Notes: generated by a model not told the origin, from the sequence alone. Counted from the first letter of the stretch, positions 21,601 through 31,808 are shown. The stretch: 64,000 nt of DNA from Diphasiastrum complanatum (GCA_029204225.1 CM055109.1:27978861-28042860), one strand, 5' to 3'. Numbers and translations: made by a program.

Positions 21601-22730
21601 TTTGGGCATGTGAATACAAGATCACTTTCATATATGCATTGTAATAATCTAGTTGATGGATTGTATATTCCTTCTATGATTGGATAGGAAATCTTTTTTC
21701 TGTGAATCCTGCATCTATGGCAAAAACTCTAGAAGCAAGTTTCCCAAATCACATTATGTCAAAACAAAGCATGTATTAGATCTTGTACATAGTGATCTTT
21801 GTGGTCCAATCCCAACTCCATCCTTAGGAGATGCAATTTATTTTATCACTTTCATAGATGATTATTCTAGATGGTCTACAGCCATGTTCATTAAGCACAA
21901 ACTAGAAGCCTTTGAATGCTTCAAAAGATTCAAGTCCATGGCTAAGACATAAACGTCTACAAAAGCGAAAACTCTCCGAACTGATGGTGGCGACGAATAC
22001 CTCTCTAACGAGATATCCGACTACTTGGCTGAATATGGCATTTGAAGACAATTCACAACTTCCTATTCTCCTCAACAGAATGGAATTGCAGAAAGGAAGA
22101 ATCGAGCACTTCTCAACTCAGCCAGATCCAAGCTACATCAAACGCACCTATTTGCAAAGTTTTGCGCAGAAGCTACTGCCACAGCCTGTTACTTACAAAA
22201 CAGAACTAGCACTAAAGTCGTCAACAGTGAAACTCCTTATGAAGTATGGCATGGGCACAAGCCTAGTGTCAACCATTTAAAAACTTTTTCTTGTGTATGT
22301 TTCATTCACATTCCTAAATAACTTAGGAAGAAGCTGGATCATAGGACAAATAAATGTATCTTCATTGGCTATCCCGATGAACATAAAGCTTTACAAAATT
22401 TATGATCCATCCACTAATGTAGTATTTGTCTCTAGGGATGTAATCTTTCAAGAGCATACATACTACAATTTCAAACAACCATTGATAAATGATGCTATGT
22501 CATTTCATCCTATTTTATGTAGCATGGATTCTTCCAACATTGATGTTCCTTCCATAGAACCTACAAAAGCCAAGCAGCTGACAGTACCTATCATCAAAAC
22601 AGACCAAGCTAACTCAAACAGATCTGGAGAAATTCAAGAAAAAGCATCATCACATCCTGGTCAACAAAACGTCTGCAAATCCTCACGAACTTTGACAGTT
22701 CTTGAGAGGTATACACCTCAATTATTCTAG
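21600..22730 (+). pseudogene. copia integrase, broken
   Basis: The zinc-binding part lies near 21590-21790 (LWHSQFGHVN, then FFCESCIYGKNSR). The core reads DLVHSDLCGPIPTPSLG and YFITFIDDYSRW (21780-21870). A stop after KSMAKT (21950-21952) and frame changes follow. LRTDGGDEYLSNEISDYLAE is near 21970-22035 and PQQNGIAERKNRALL near 22070-22115, so the catalytic Asp, Asp and Glu are all still readable. The C-terminal part reads CIFIGYPDEHKA and KIYDPSTNVVFVSRDVIF (22345-22450). 22470-22730 is the linker to RT. Confidence 0.87.
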
Positions 22731-24164
22731 ACTTCATCAAAAGAATCGGAGAGCCTAGCCGAAGCAATTAACTCCAAGGATGCTGTGAAGTGGCAAGAAG
22801 CTATGGAAAGCGAGTACAACTCACTTTTGACGAACTAGACCTGGACTTCCCCACTCACAAGAGACTTATCAACAACAAGTGGATCTTCAAGAAGAAAATC
22901 AGCTCTAATGGCTCCATTGCTAAATGGAAGGCATGGATGGTGGCTAAAAGATTCACTCAAGTCCAAGGAGTGGATTATCAAGAAAGTTTCAGTCCCCTTG
23001 TCAAGATGCAGTCAATCAGGACCCTGATTGCATTAGCAGTCGCGAAAGACCTCGAAATACACCAAATGGATGTCAAGACATCATTTCTCAACCGACAACA
23101 TTGAGGAAGAGCTGTATACCTTCCAACCAGAAGGATTCGAAGTCAAAGGCCAAGAGCACAAAGTGTGCAAGTTGCACAAAGCAATCTATGGTCTGAAGCA
23201 GGCCGCAAGAGCATGGCTTGATAGAATCAACTCTCATTCAATTGGGTTTTGCAAATAGTTCAGCTGACTGTAATGTTTATTCCAAGCATATTGGTGTCTA
23301 TTCAATTCACATAGCTCTTTATGTAGATGATGCGTTTATCTTGTCTAACGACACTTCTCTTCTACACACTAAGAATGATCTGTCAAAGTAATTTGACATG
23401 ACTGATTTAAGAGCTGTTCATTCTTTGCTAGGAATTCACATTACTAGAAATCGACTTCAGAAGAAGATCTATCTTAGATAGCAAACATATCTAAAAGGCA
23501 TTTTAGAAAAATTCCGTATGTTTGATTGCAAACCAATTGATACTCCGATGGATCCAAGTATAGTATTGACTAAATCTACTTGTGCTGATTCTGATAGTGA
23601 AGTACTCGACTTAGCGATGTACTCTTATCATTCACTTATAGGATCTTTGATGTATGCAATGTTGTGTACAGGACCAGACATGGCATAAACTATTAGCACG
23701 TTAAGTCAATTCATGTCTAATCCTAGGATCTCTCATTGGAAAACATTAAAAAAAGTGATGAGATATATTCAGGAAAGTTTAGATCACATTCTGTGTTATG
23801 ATGGAAATGCCATCGACCCACTTGTCCTGCGAGGATACTCCAGCTCAGATTGGGGAGAAACAGAACCAAAAAATCTATCTCTGGGTTCTATTTCTATCTG
23901 GCAAGGGTACCGATTTTATGAAACTCAAGGAAGCAGAAGTCAGTCGCGCTTTCTTCAATCAAGGCAAAGTACATCGCAACATGTGAATCCTCAAAAGAAA
24001 CTGTATGGATCAGCTTATTACTTCACGACTTACATCACACTATGGACCGGTGCATCTACTATGGAGAAGTCAACAATGACAATCTTCATCAACTCAGTGG
24101 ATATTCTGATGCAAGCTGAGGAGGATATGTAGATATTCATAAATCCACATCTAGATTTACATTC
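22731..24164 (+). pseudogene. copia reverse transcriptase and RNase H, broken and truncated
   Basis: RT reads NNKWIFKKKISSNGSIAKWK, YQESFSPLVKMQSIRTLIAL and HQMDVKTSFLN (22870-23090), then YTFQPEGFEVKG, LHKAIYGLKQAARAW (to 23220). The catalytic LYVDDAFILSND is near 23320-23350, followed by SLIGSLMYAM and SQFMSNPRISHWKTLKKVM. RNase H continues in mixed frames (STEAEYIA near 23950). Near 24107-24164 a second RNase H start (SGYSDAS, DIHKSTSRFTFC) appears, so the domain seems partly duplicated. Homology ends at 24164, where a minus-strand LTR starts. Confidence 0.87.
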
Positions 24165-25655
24165 TGTGAAGAATTTCAGACCAATTCAGATCCAAATCCG
24201 TAACCTGATCTTTGGTTAGAAAGAGATCAATCCTACCAATGTTGCCAATGTAGAAAAATCAACATCTACTCTATGAAATAGATGCAAACTCAATAAGAAC
24301 CTGATCAAACATCAAACCTATGATATGATGAAGTTTCTATCCATACAAAAATAATAAGCTACTGTATTTCACACATGTGGATCCGAAAATAACATAAAAT
24401 GAGCATTATGCACACAAGATTGCAAGATATCACTAATATAGTGCACCAATGGATAGATGAACCCAAGAGAACTCGTGTATAAGCATGAAGTGAGATGAGA
24501 GAGAGAGAATGTATCTCTTCCCACAAGTGTACAACTATATATAGCAGATCCATGACTCATTAATGAGTTTGGTTTCCCTCCATAACAAAAAAATGCTAGC
24601 ATTAATAAAAAGTCAAACTCTAAGTCTAATATGAAAATTGGCCTCAGTTGCCAAATATACAAATATGACCAAAATAGCAAAACTAGTTGAAATTTCTCAC
24701 ACTCACTCTTCAACTAGTTTTAGCATAGACTTTGACAACACTCCAAGTGAAGTCCTATGCTTCATAAACAATTCATTTCCCAATTCTTTGGTAAAGATAT
24801 CATCTACACATTCCTTTGAAGAAACATGTTGAAGTTCCACATCCTTTGCTAAGACTTGCTCTCTCACAAAGTCATATGCCACCTCAATATTCTTGCTCCT
24901 AGCATAGTTTTGACCATGGAACTTTGATCCAACTTTATAATGATCTTCATCCTAAGTATAGACCTCATTTCTAAGGTTCTAAAGTAGCTTCCATAATTGA
25001 TATAGAGAATAGTGTCCACTTTGGATGCTTCACTATTTATTTTGAAGGATTTCAGATCATTATGATCCAATCCACTTGAAAGATCTTTGGTTAGAAAGAG
25101 AAATACACTACCAATCTCACCAATCTAGAAAAATCAGCATCTACACACAAAATGAGATGCAAACACTAATAGAACTTGATCAAACTTGAATGAAATGATT
25201 ATTTATTGTTGTTGTCCATACAAAACCAACAAGCTACTGTCATTCACACGTGTGAAACCAAAAATAACAATTATGGATCATTCTACACAGAATTGCAAGC
25301 AATCACCAATATAGTGCACCAATGGATAGTAGAACCCAAGAGAACCATGTATAAGCATGAAATGAGAGAGAAGAGAGAAGATCACTCTCTCCATGAGCTA
25401 CATCCTTTTATAGCAGGTCCAAACCCTATTTGGCCACATGGCTTTCTCTCCAAAATGCTAAACCTACTATTTTTGGGTCTAGATTCAAAGTACCCAACAT
25501 TTAAATTTGAATCTACTCAAACTCGCCTTCTAAATTTTCCACACTTTCAAAGAGTGTTCATTCAAATGACATTTAGACTAAGGAACTTTGAAAAGTCAAT
25601 CTCTAAGTCTAAAAACAAAGTTGGCCTCAATATGCCAAATGAGAACTTTTCACAT
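24165..25655 (-). mobile_element. Short copia-derived LTR element (~1.5 kb)
   Basis: Two homologous flanks, 24165-24701 and about 25036-25655, enclose only about 334 bp. The left flank begins TGTGAAGAATTTC and ends TTTCTCACA, good LTR ends. Shared blocks include GATCTTTGGTTAGAAAGAG, ATATAGTGCACCAATGGATA and GTATAAGCATGAARTGAGA. The right copy has lost its canonical left end and no primer site is visible. The middle holds only the end of RNase H. The right flank carries TTCACACGTGTGAA at 25243-25256. Alternatives are a deletion derivative or recombination between two related LTRs. Confidence 0.7.
24702..25035 (-). pseudogene. copia RNase H C-terminal remnant
   Basis: The minus strand reads SKFHGQNYARSKNIEVAYDF, QVLAKDVELQHVSSKE, DDIFTKELG and MKHRTSLGVLSKSMLKLVEE. 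A purine tract GAAGAGTGAG then meets the LTR start at 24701. Frames upstream of the first motif are closed. Confidence 0.8.
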
Positions 25656-25656
25656 G

Positions 25657-26186
25657 TGTGAACCAGCTGCAAGTACAAAGGATCAAGAGAATGAATCATT
25701 GCACACTAAACTAGTTTCTATTCCAAAAACAATGAGATGGAAAACATTGGCAAGTTAGTTAGCATGAAGGCAAGAGCATTCATCACAATCTAACTATCAT
25801 TACACCTCAAATGGATCAAATGGAAGCTTTACTTGAAGAAGTGTTTTTTTGTGGTACAAAGCCACCTTATTTATAATACAAGAGGCCTTCTAGAACTCGT
25901 GGAGAGAGAGAACAATCTAGATGCCACATTGCCTCTACTTGTCTACTAGATGACAAAAAGAGAGATGGATAAGACTTGAGAATCTCTCTTTTTGAGAATC
26001 CTTTGACCTACAAGAGTAGCCTCAAATGCTTCTTGGTAGGTTCTAGACCTACATATTACTATGAAGACAAAAAACTAACTTGACCCTAATTGGATAGTTA
26101 CTAGACTAGTCTACCTCAAGTTTGGACAAATCCCAAAACTTGAATCTCTAAGTTTAATATTATTTTAATTTTACAATATTTTCACA
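25657..26186 (-). repeat. 3' LTR of a minus-strand copia element
   Basis: On the minus strand a purine tract (AAAGGAGGAG) after RNase H is followed by TGTGAAAATATTG at 26186. The last ~150 bp (26030-26186) match 28013-28176 closely, which supports an LTR. A TATA-like TATTATAAATAAGG lies near 25880. The left boundary at about 25657 (TGTGAACC on the plus strand) is a guess. Confidence 0.7.
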
Positions 26187-26211
26187 CTCCTCCTTTAAAT
26201 AAAAATAATAT

Positions 26212-27183
26212 TTACAATACTAAGGACTTGGAGATTAAGCCAAGATTTGATCTATGTCTTTCAAGGTCCTTCTTAGCTAGAGGCTTGGTGAGTAAATCTG
26301 CATAACAATTTGAAGTTGATACATGCTCAAGGAGAATCTCACCATGCATAACTTTTTCTCTTACATAGTGGTGTGCTACCTCTATGTGTTTACTTCTTGC
26401 ATGGAAGATTGGATTACTTGTAGGATATTGGTCCGAGATGCTATCACATTTGATGCAAGGTATTTCCTCCTCTTGAATGATCCTGAGCTCCACTAGTAAT
26501 CTTTTGATCCAGATGACTTCCTTTGTTGTGATAGTCAAAGCCTTGTACTCGGCTTCACATGAGGATAAGGAGATAGTGTCTTGCTTCTTAGATTTCCAAG
26601 AGACAAGACTACCCCCCAAAAATATTGTATAAGCACTTGTGGACTTTCTATCCACCTTATCACCTGCAAAATCCGAATCTGAAAAGGCAACAAGGCTTAA
26701 ATCATGTCTTTTAAAACAAAGTCCATAGTCTTGAGTAGATGCAACATTTCTCAAGATCTTCTTCCCCTTTTTCCAATCATGGATCTTTGGATTTTGCATG
26801 CTTTGACTAAGCTTATGCACACTAAAACTAGGATCAGCCCTAGTGATAGTGAGCCATATTAAAGAGCCTATTAGACTTCTAAAAAGTGTGATGTCCTCAA
26901 AGGATGCTTCATCACAAGTTTTAGTGTCTTTAACATTAGACTCCATAGGAGTATCTATGCTTTTACAATCTTGCATTTTAAACTTCTTAAGCATAGATCT
27001 TACATATCTTTCTTGAGAAATGAAAGCTAAGTCATTAGAGATCTTAATCTCTAATCCAAGTACATGATGTAAAAATCCAAGATCTTGCATTTTGAATTCC
27101 TTTCCTAGAGAGAGCTTGGTATCAACAAGTAAATCCATGTTGTTTTCACATAATAGAATGTCATCAACATAAATAAGCAACAT
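26212..27183 (-). pseudogene. copia RT C-terminus and RNase H, 323 open codons
   Basis: The open frame starts MLLIYVDDILLCENN, containing the RT catalytic YVDD, then FKMQDLGFLHHVLGLEI, SLIGSLIWLTITRADPSFSV and KLSQSMQNPKIHDW. RNase H reads VAFSDSDFAGDKVDRKSTSA, SLSSCEAEYKALTITTKEV and FHARSKHIEVAHHYVREKV. The C-terminus is SNLGLISKSLVL and the stop, next to the purine tract. This is the best-preserved pol segment in the copia cluster. It is still not a full gene: the first half of RT lies upstream beyond a stop near 27200, and integrase is gone. Confidence 0.9.
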
Positions 27184-27189
27184 GATTAT

Positions 27190-27829
27190 ATCATTACCAA
27201 CATGTTAAAGATATAATGATGGATCATATGAACTAATTTTGAAACTAATAGAAAGAAGATGTGTTCAACCTCTCATACCAAGCCCTTGGAGCTTGTTTCA
27301 AGCCATAAAGACTTTTCAAAAGTAAGCATACTTTTGATCCTTTGCCATTCACAACAAAGCCTAGAGGTTGATGCATATATATTTCTTCTTCCAAGAAAGC
27401 ATTGAAAACATCAAGTTGAAGCATTTTCCAATCATAAAAGCAACAAATAGTAATGAGAATTCTAATGGTTACCATCTTTGCTAGGGGCGCAAAGGTTTCT
27501 TCATAATCTATGCCTTTGATTTGGGCATAGCCTTTAGCACAAAGTTTTGCTTTGAACTTATTGATTGATCCATCATTATTAGCTTGATTCTATAGACCCA
27601 CTTGCATCCAATGACATGCTTGTCAATAGGTGGATCTACAAGTTGCCAAGTCTTATTTTGCATCAAAGCTTCATACTCGGCCTCCATAGCTTTGATCCAA
27701 ACCTTTGATTGAAGAGCTTCCTCCACACTTGATGGTTCTTCAATGGAAGTGTGAAAAGAATGTAGAGAACTTGAATCTTCCACTTGTTTGCCTTTTTCTA
27801 AGTAGGTGAGTCTTCTAGGCTCGGATCTC
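27190..27829 (-). pseudogene. copia RT N-terminal half
   Basis: 27783-27508 reads EEALQSKVWIKAMEAEYEAL and NKTWQLVDPPIDKHVIGCKW, the usual start of copia RT. 27475-27245 reads LQLDVFNAFLEEEIYMHQPL, VCLLLKSLYGLKQAPRAWYE. A frameshift near 27500 and a stop near 27205 separate these from the YVDD part at 26212-27183. Confidence 0.87.
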
Positions 27830-28012
27830 TTCTAAAGAGGGTAAGTCCTCTTTAATTGCATAAGATTGAACAATGGTATCAAAATCCTCACTTAATCCAT
27901 TCAAAATAACTTGAAGAATTTCTTTGGATTTGATAGAATCATCTATGCAACAAAGAATTTTATGGAGATCCTTGACTCTAGAAACATAGGATGAAGCACT
28001 TTCATCCTTTCT
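27830..28012 (-). pseudogene. copia gag fragment fused to the RT linker
   Basis: The minus strand reads KDESASSYVSRVKDLHKILC, LQVILNGLSEDFDTIVQ and YAIKEDLPSL, homologous to the gag at 17135-18457. At about 27830 it changes directly into the integrase-RT linker (EPRRLTYLEKGKQV). The rest of gag, protease and integrase are therefore deleted, and the start of gag is cut at 28012. Confidence 0.8.
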
Positions 28013-28176
28013 TTGAAAACTTGGTACGTTCTAGACCTACATATCACTATGAAGACAAAAAACTAACCTGACTCTAATTGGAAAGCTACTAGACTAGTCT
28101 ATCTCAAGTTTGGACAAACCCCAGAACTTGAATCTCTAAGTTTAATATTATTTTAAATTTACAATATTTTCACACC
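28013..28176 (-). repeat. LTR fragment matching 26030-26186
   Basis: The shared sequence runs from GGTTCTAGACCTACATAT to TTACAATATTTTCACA, with a few substitutions. It directly abuts the gag fragment, without the primer site and leader that should lie between. Confidence 0.82.
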
Positions 28177-28526
28177 AAATATGAAAATATAGCAAATATG
28201 ATCAAACTAGTTGAATCTTTCACACTCCCTCTTCAACTAGTTTTAGCATAGACTTTGATAACACTCCAAGTGATGTCCTATGCTTCATGAACAACTCCTA
28301 TCCCAATGCTTTGGTGAAGACATCAGCCACACATTCCCTTGAAGACACATGTTGAAGCTCCACCTCCTTTGCAATGCATAGTTTTTGACAATAGAACTTT
28401 GATCCATCATAAGAATGATCTTCTTCCTAAGAATAGATCCCCTTTCAATGATCATGTAATGCTCAAAATAGAAACAACCATAATTGATATAGAGAATAGT
28501 GTCCACTTGGAATGCTTCACTATTTC
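28177..28526 (-). pseudogene. copia LTR edge and RNase H C-terminal remnant
   Basis: The minus strand reads GACACTATTCTCTATATCAA near 28500, then VELQHVSSRECVADVFTKAL and FMKHRTSLGVLSKSMLKLVE, followed by GAAGAGGGAG and TGTGAAAGATTC (LTR start near 28227). It is a sister of 24702-25035 but lacks the RSKNIEVAYDFV segment by a small internal deletion. Confidence 0.78.
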
Positions 28527-28705
28527 TTACATCAATTTTACATGTAAAATGTGACTAGGGCATGAAGAATCAAATAGAATGTAAATGAGATGATTCCACC
28601 ATGCTTCCAACTCTGAACTCTCTGGAAAAATATAGCAAACAAACAATAAATGTGAGTGATCAACTTTTGCTTGCATGTTTCCTCCTCCTTTGTCCTTTGT
28701 TGCCA
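28527..28705 (-). other. Stretch between RNase H remnant and chimeric ORF
   Basis: No domain is recognisable on either strand. It continues the non-copia insert described for 28706-29270. Confidence 0.4.
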
Positions 28706-29623
28706 TCATGTATCCACCATGATACTCCATGAATGAGCCTCCATCTCCATCTTGCCATAAGATGCCATCATCACTTGATGACTTGACCATGAATGAGTAA
28801 CATAATGAGCCTCCAATAGCTTCATTTCCATCAGAAAAACTAGCAAGAATGCTAGTATAAATCCAACATCAAAATGATACTCACCAATGTAGCTAGTTTT
28901 ACCATATCTTGACAATTTGCACACATCCACATGAAAATGCTCAAACATGAGATTGAACAAGTAAAGTAAACTTGAACAAAACTTTCTTGCTGCTCCTTTG
29001 ACCTTACTTGGGTCTTCAATAAGTTGCAAAAATAGATCCATAAAATCTTTGCCAATTACCTCTCCTTTGATGCTCTTGACTAGCTCCAAACTACCACCTT
29101 CCCTTTTGACTAGCTGAAGCCCTTTGAGATCAACCTCTTGATCTTCAACTTGAACATAAAACTCATTGAACAAACTTTGTTTCCCAGATTGATTACTTGA
29201 TTTTACAGCAAGATAACATCCATCCACTTGCATAGCTCCATCTATACAAGAAGATCCTCCAAACGATGTTTCATCCTCCATAAGAGCTTGATACTCAAGA
29301 TCCATTGCTTGGATCCACTCCTCTTCTTTCCTTGCTTGATCTACACTTGTAGGGTCATCCAAAGAGGTTAGGAAAGCAACATAATTTCCAGAGACTACTT
29401 GCTTACCCTTTTGATCATATGTGAGCCTTGAAGGTACTTGTCTTTCCCTTGATGTTCTCCTTGGCTTTTGACATGATGAAGGTCCATCATCATCACCATC
29501 TAAAGTAGGATCCTTTACATCAACATCAAGAATGTTAGATCCATCCACACTACCATCAATCATGCTTGAAGACACTTTTGGAATGTTCCCCTCATCAAAG
29601 ATGACATCTTTACCAACAATCAC
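28706..29623 (-). CDS. Chimeric ORF: copia integrase-RT linker fused to ~190 unknown residues
   Basis: The 305-codon open frame starts inside a copia linker (VGKDVIFDEGNIP, QKPRRTSRERQVPSRLTYDQ, SVDQARKEEEWIQAMDLEYQ, ALMEDET). At about residue 115 it leaves copia sequence. The following ~190 residues (VDGCYLAVKSSNQSGKQSLF, VDLKGLQLVKREGG, GKDFMDLFLQLIEDPSKVKG, then a hydrophobic stretch FILAFLLVFLMEMKLLEAHY) match no domain I know. Canonical RT should start at the junction. The insert may be captured host DNA, an element-specific accessory region, or a fortuitous frame. Whether it is expressed is unknown; there is no independent promoter or start signal. Confidence 0.45.
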   Translation of the reverse strand: MIVGKDVIFDEGNIPKVSSSMIDGSVDGSNILDVDVKDPTLDGDDDGPSSCQKPRRTSRERQVPSRLTYDQKGKQVVSGNYVAFLTSLDDPTSVDQARKEEEWIQAMDLEYQALMEDETSFGGSSCIDGAMQVDGCYLAVKSSNQSGKQSLFNEFYVQVEDQEVDLKGLQLVKREGGSLELVKSIKGEVIGKDFMDLFLQLIEDPSKVKGAARKFCSSLLYLFNLMFEHFHVDVCKLSRYGKTSYIGEYHFDVGFILAFLLVFLMEMKLLEAHYVTHSWSSHQVMMASYGKMEMEAHSWSIMVDT

Positions 29624-30200
29624 TTTGTTAGGCTTTACTCACCTCACTATATCCAACAAAAATACCTCTTCTTGAAGACGGATCTTCCTTGGTCCTATCA
29701 TCAAGAGTAATGTTGACATAGCATGTGCATTCCCAAAGGTTCTTAGAAAGTTGACACTCGGTCTCCTCTTGAATAGCATCTCAAAAGGTGTCCTTCCATC
29801 CAAAATAGCACTCGACCACCTATTGCACAAGAAATTGGCACACAACAAAGCTTGATCTCAAAATGGTTTAGCACTTTCACATAAAGTCCTATTCTTCCTT
29901 TCAGCCACTCCGTTTTGTTGTGGGATTCTTGATGTTGTATACTCCCTCTTGGTCCCATGCTCATCACAAAAGGCCTTGAACTTGGTAGATATGTACTCAC
30001 CACCAATGTCAGTCCTTAAGCACTTGATCCTTGTGGAAAATTGGTTCTCCCTTGCATTCTTGAACTTGATAAAGATATCATACAATTCATACTTGCTCTT
30101 TAGTAGATACATCCAACAAAATCTACTAAAATCATCAATGAATGTTACATACATCTTAGCTCTAATATTGCTAATTGTAGTACATCCATGAATATCTGAA
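29624..30200 (-). pseudogene. copia integrase core and C-terminus
   Basis: 30154-29858 reads MYVTFIDDFSRFCWMYLLKS, IKCLRTDIGGEYISTKFKAF and RIPQQNGVAERKNRTLCESA, carrying the Asp, Asp, Glu set (the usual DNGGEY is DIGGEY). A stop near 29857 and a frameshift follow. 29848-29639 reads LCNRWSSAILDGRTPFEMLF and VNFLRTFGN. It joins the linker of the chimeric ORF. Confidence 0.87.
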
Positions 30201-30600
30201 TGTACAAGTTGAAAAGGCTTTGTAGGTCTAGATATAGATCTAGTATATGGTGTCTATGGGACTTAGACAAAGCACAAGACTCACAAGAATGTTTGATGCC
30301 ACTTAAGAAACTTGGAAGACCTATCACAATCTTCTTCCTAGCCATTACCTCCAATGACTTGAAGCTGATGTGTCCCATCCTTTTATGCCAAACCTCTTGA
30401 ATAGGTATTTGTTCCCTTGCAACACATCCAACTTGGTTAGCAATAACACAAGCATCTAGTTTGAACAACTTCCCTTGCCTTTTACCTTTTCCAATCAAGA
30501 CATCCTTCCTTTTGATCAAACAAGCATCTCCATCAAACTCCACCTTGAGGCCTTTACTTAGCATTTGACTCACACTAAGCAAAATCTTGGTAATAGATGG
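30145..30600 (-). pseudogene. copia pre-integrase and zinc-binding segment
   Basis: This reads LLSVSQMLSKGLKVEFDGDA, GKLFKLDACVIAN, EVWHKRMGHISFKSLEVMAR (the His-His part) and CESCALSKSHRHH (the Cys-Cys part). It is one stop codon (near 30606) away from protease and shifts frame near 30220 before the integrase core. Confidence 0.87.
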
Positions 30601-30606
30601 AATAAA

Positions 30607-31165
30607 CTAGACATCCTCCAAATGAACATTCCTATTTGTAGAGAGAGAAATAGGAATTGTGCCAATCCCTTTGATTGCACACTCACCATCATCGGTCGTG
30701 TAGATCACCCTCTTGTCATCTCCATATGCCAACAAAGTAGTGAAGTACTCTTTGTGAAAGGTCATGTGTGAACTTGCTCCACTATCAATCCACCAAAGAT
30801 CTAGATTTCCATCATTAGCAAGCATACATGAAGATATCACAAAAGCATCATCCTTTGCATCTTGAACATCCAAACCATCCTCATCAAGAGTAAGATTACC
30901 TTGCTTGTCTCCTTGATCTCTCTTCTTCTTGTAGCACTCACTTGCAAAGTCTCCTTTGATGCCACAATAGAAGCACTTGAGCTTTGATCTATCCTTCTTT
31001 TTGCCACTTGAAGAAGCACCCACTTGATCTTTCCCTTTAGACCACTTACTATTGGTTTTGCCCTTTGTGAACATAGCATCCTCTTGAAGTGTCGATGTAG
31101 ATCCACCTCTTGCTTGAACCCTATATTCTTCATTGATCAAGATCTCTTGAAGATCCAACACAATA
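30607..31165 (-). pseudogene. copia gag C-terminus and protease
   Basis: The open frame starts LQEILINEEYRVQARGG. The zinc knuckle is CFYCGIKGDFASEC, where Asp replaces the zinc-binding His, a single C-to-G change in the codon. The intact protease site WWIDSGASSHMTFHKEYF and GECAIKGIGTIPISLSTNRN follow. The N-terminal two thirds of gag are missing: homology stops at about 31165, where a CpG-rich block begins. Confidence 0.87.
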
Positions 31166-31169
31166 ATAT

Positions 31170-31510
31170 ATCACGCAAATTTCGACGTCCGCGTCCAATG
31201 TATGCTCAGAAATTTCATAATTCATTGCAATCCGACACGTCGAGGTCCGACGTCCCAGTAAAAAATCCAAAAATCAGAGTCCGGCGATCGGGAAATATGG
31301 GCGGCAACCAATTTTTCAAAGGCACGTCGGAGTTCGACGTGTCGGATTCCGACTTGCAGACGTGGATATGACCTGTCACAAATTTAAAAAGAAAAAAATA
31401 CATGTAATCCAACGTGGACGTCGGAATCCGACGTGGACATCGGAATTCGACGTGCGTCGGATTTTGACGTCCACGTCGGCAAGCCAAAAAGCCTGTCCAC
31501 GACATCTGGC
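31170..31510. repeat. CpG-rich block of short direct and inverted ACGTCGGA motifs
   Basis: In an otherwise AT-rich window this block is dense in CpG. Variants of GTCGGATTCCGAC (self-complementary), ACGTCGGA/TCCGACGT and GACGTCCACGTCGG recur, for example around 31225-31250, 31320-31360 and 31410-31490. Frames across it are low-complexity echoes. Similar motif clusters occur in subterminal regions of DNA transposons and in promoters with ACGT cores. No terminal repeat or gene was found to decide. Confidence 0.6.
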
Positions 31511-31639
31511 ACATTTGTCTGGGCCTGAATGGGCACATTTGTCTGACATCTGTTTCAATATTCCAATTCGCGCGATCTAGTGCCTTTTCTTTCACTTTGT
31601 CTTTTGCAAATTTGAGCGTCTTTGGAGCGATTAAAGGCA

Positions 31640-31790
31640 ATCAGTGCTTGAGGGCTTGAGGGCTTGAAAATTAGTGCTTGAAGGTGCTTGAAGATCAGTG
31701 CTTGAAGCTCATTGTTTGAGGTTGGTGCTTGATTTTTGTTTGTTTGTTTGAGATTGATGTTTGTTTGTTTGTTTTAAGAGGAGATAGAGA
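31640..31790 (+). repeat. GTGCTTGA-type minisatellite
   Basis: Variants of GTGCTTGA/GGGCTTGA occur about nine times between 31645 and 31735, followed by TTTG-rich repeats (TTTGTTTGTTTG). It leads directly into the (GA)n array. Confidence 0.7.
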
Positions 31791-31808
31791 GTGTGAAAGA
31801 TAAAAAGA

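Noticed and set aside
31024-31640. Overlapping frames of 72-141 codons on both strands
   Set aside because: They lie in the CpG-rich motif block, are mutually antisense and show only motif repetition.
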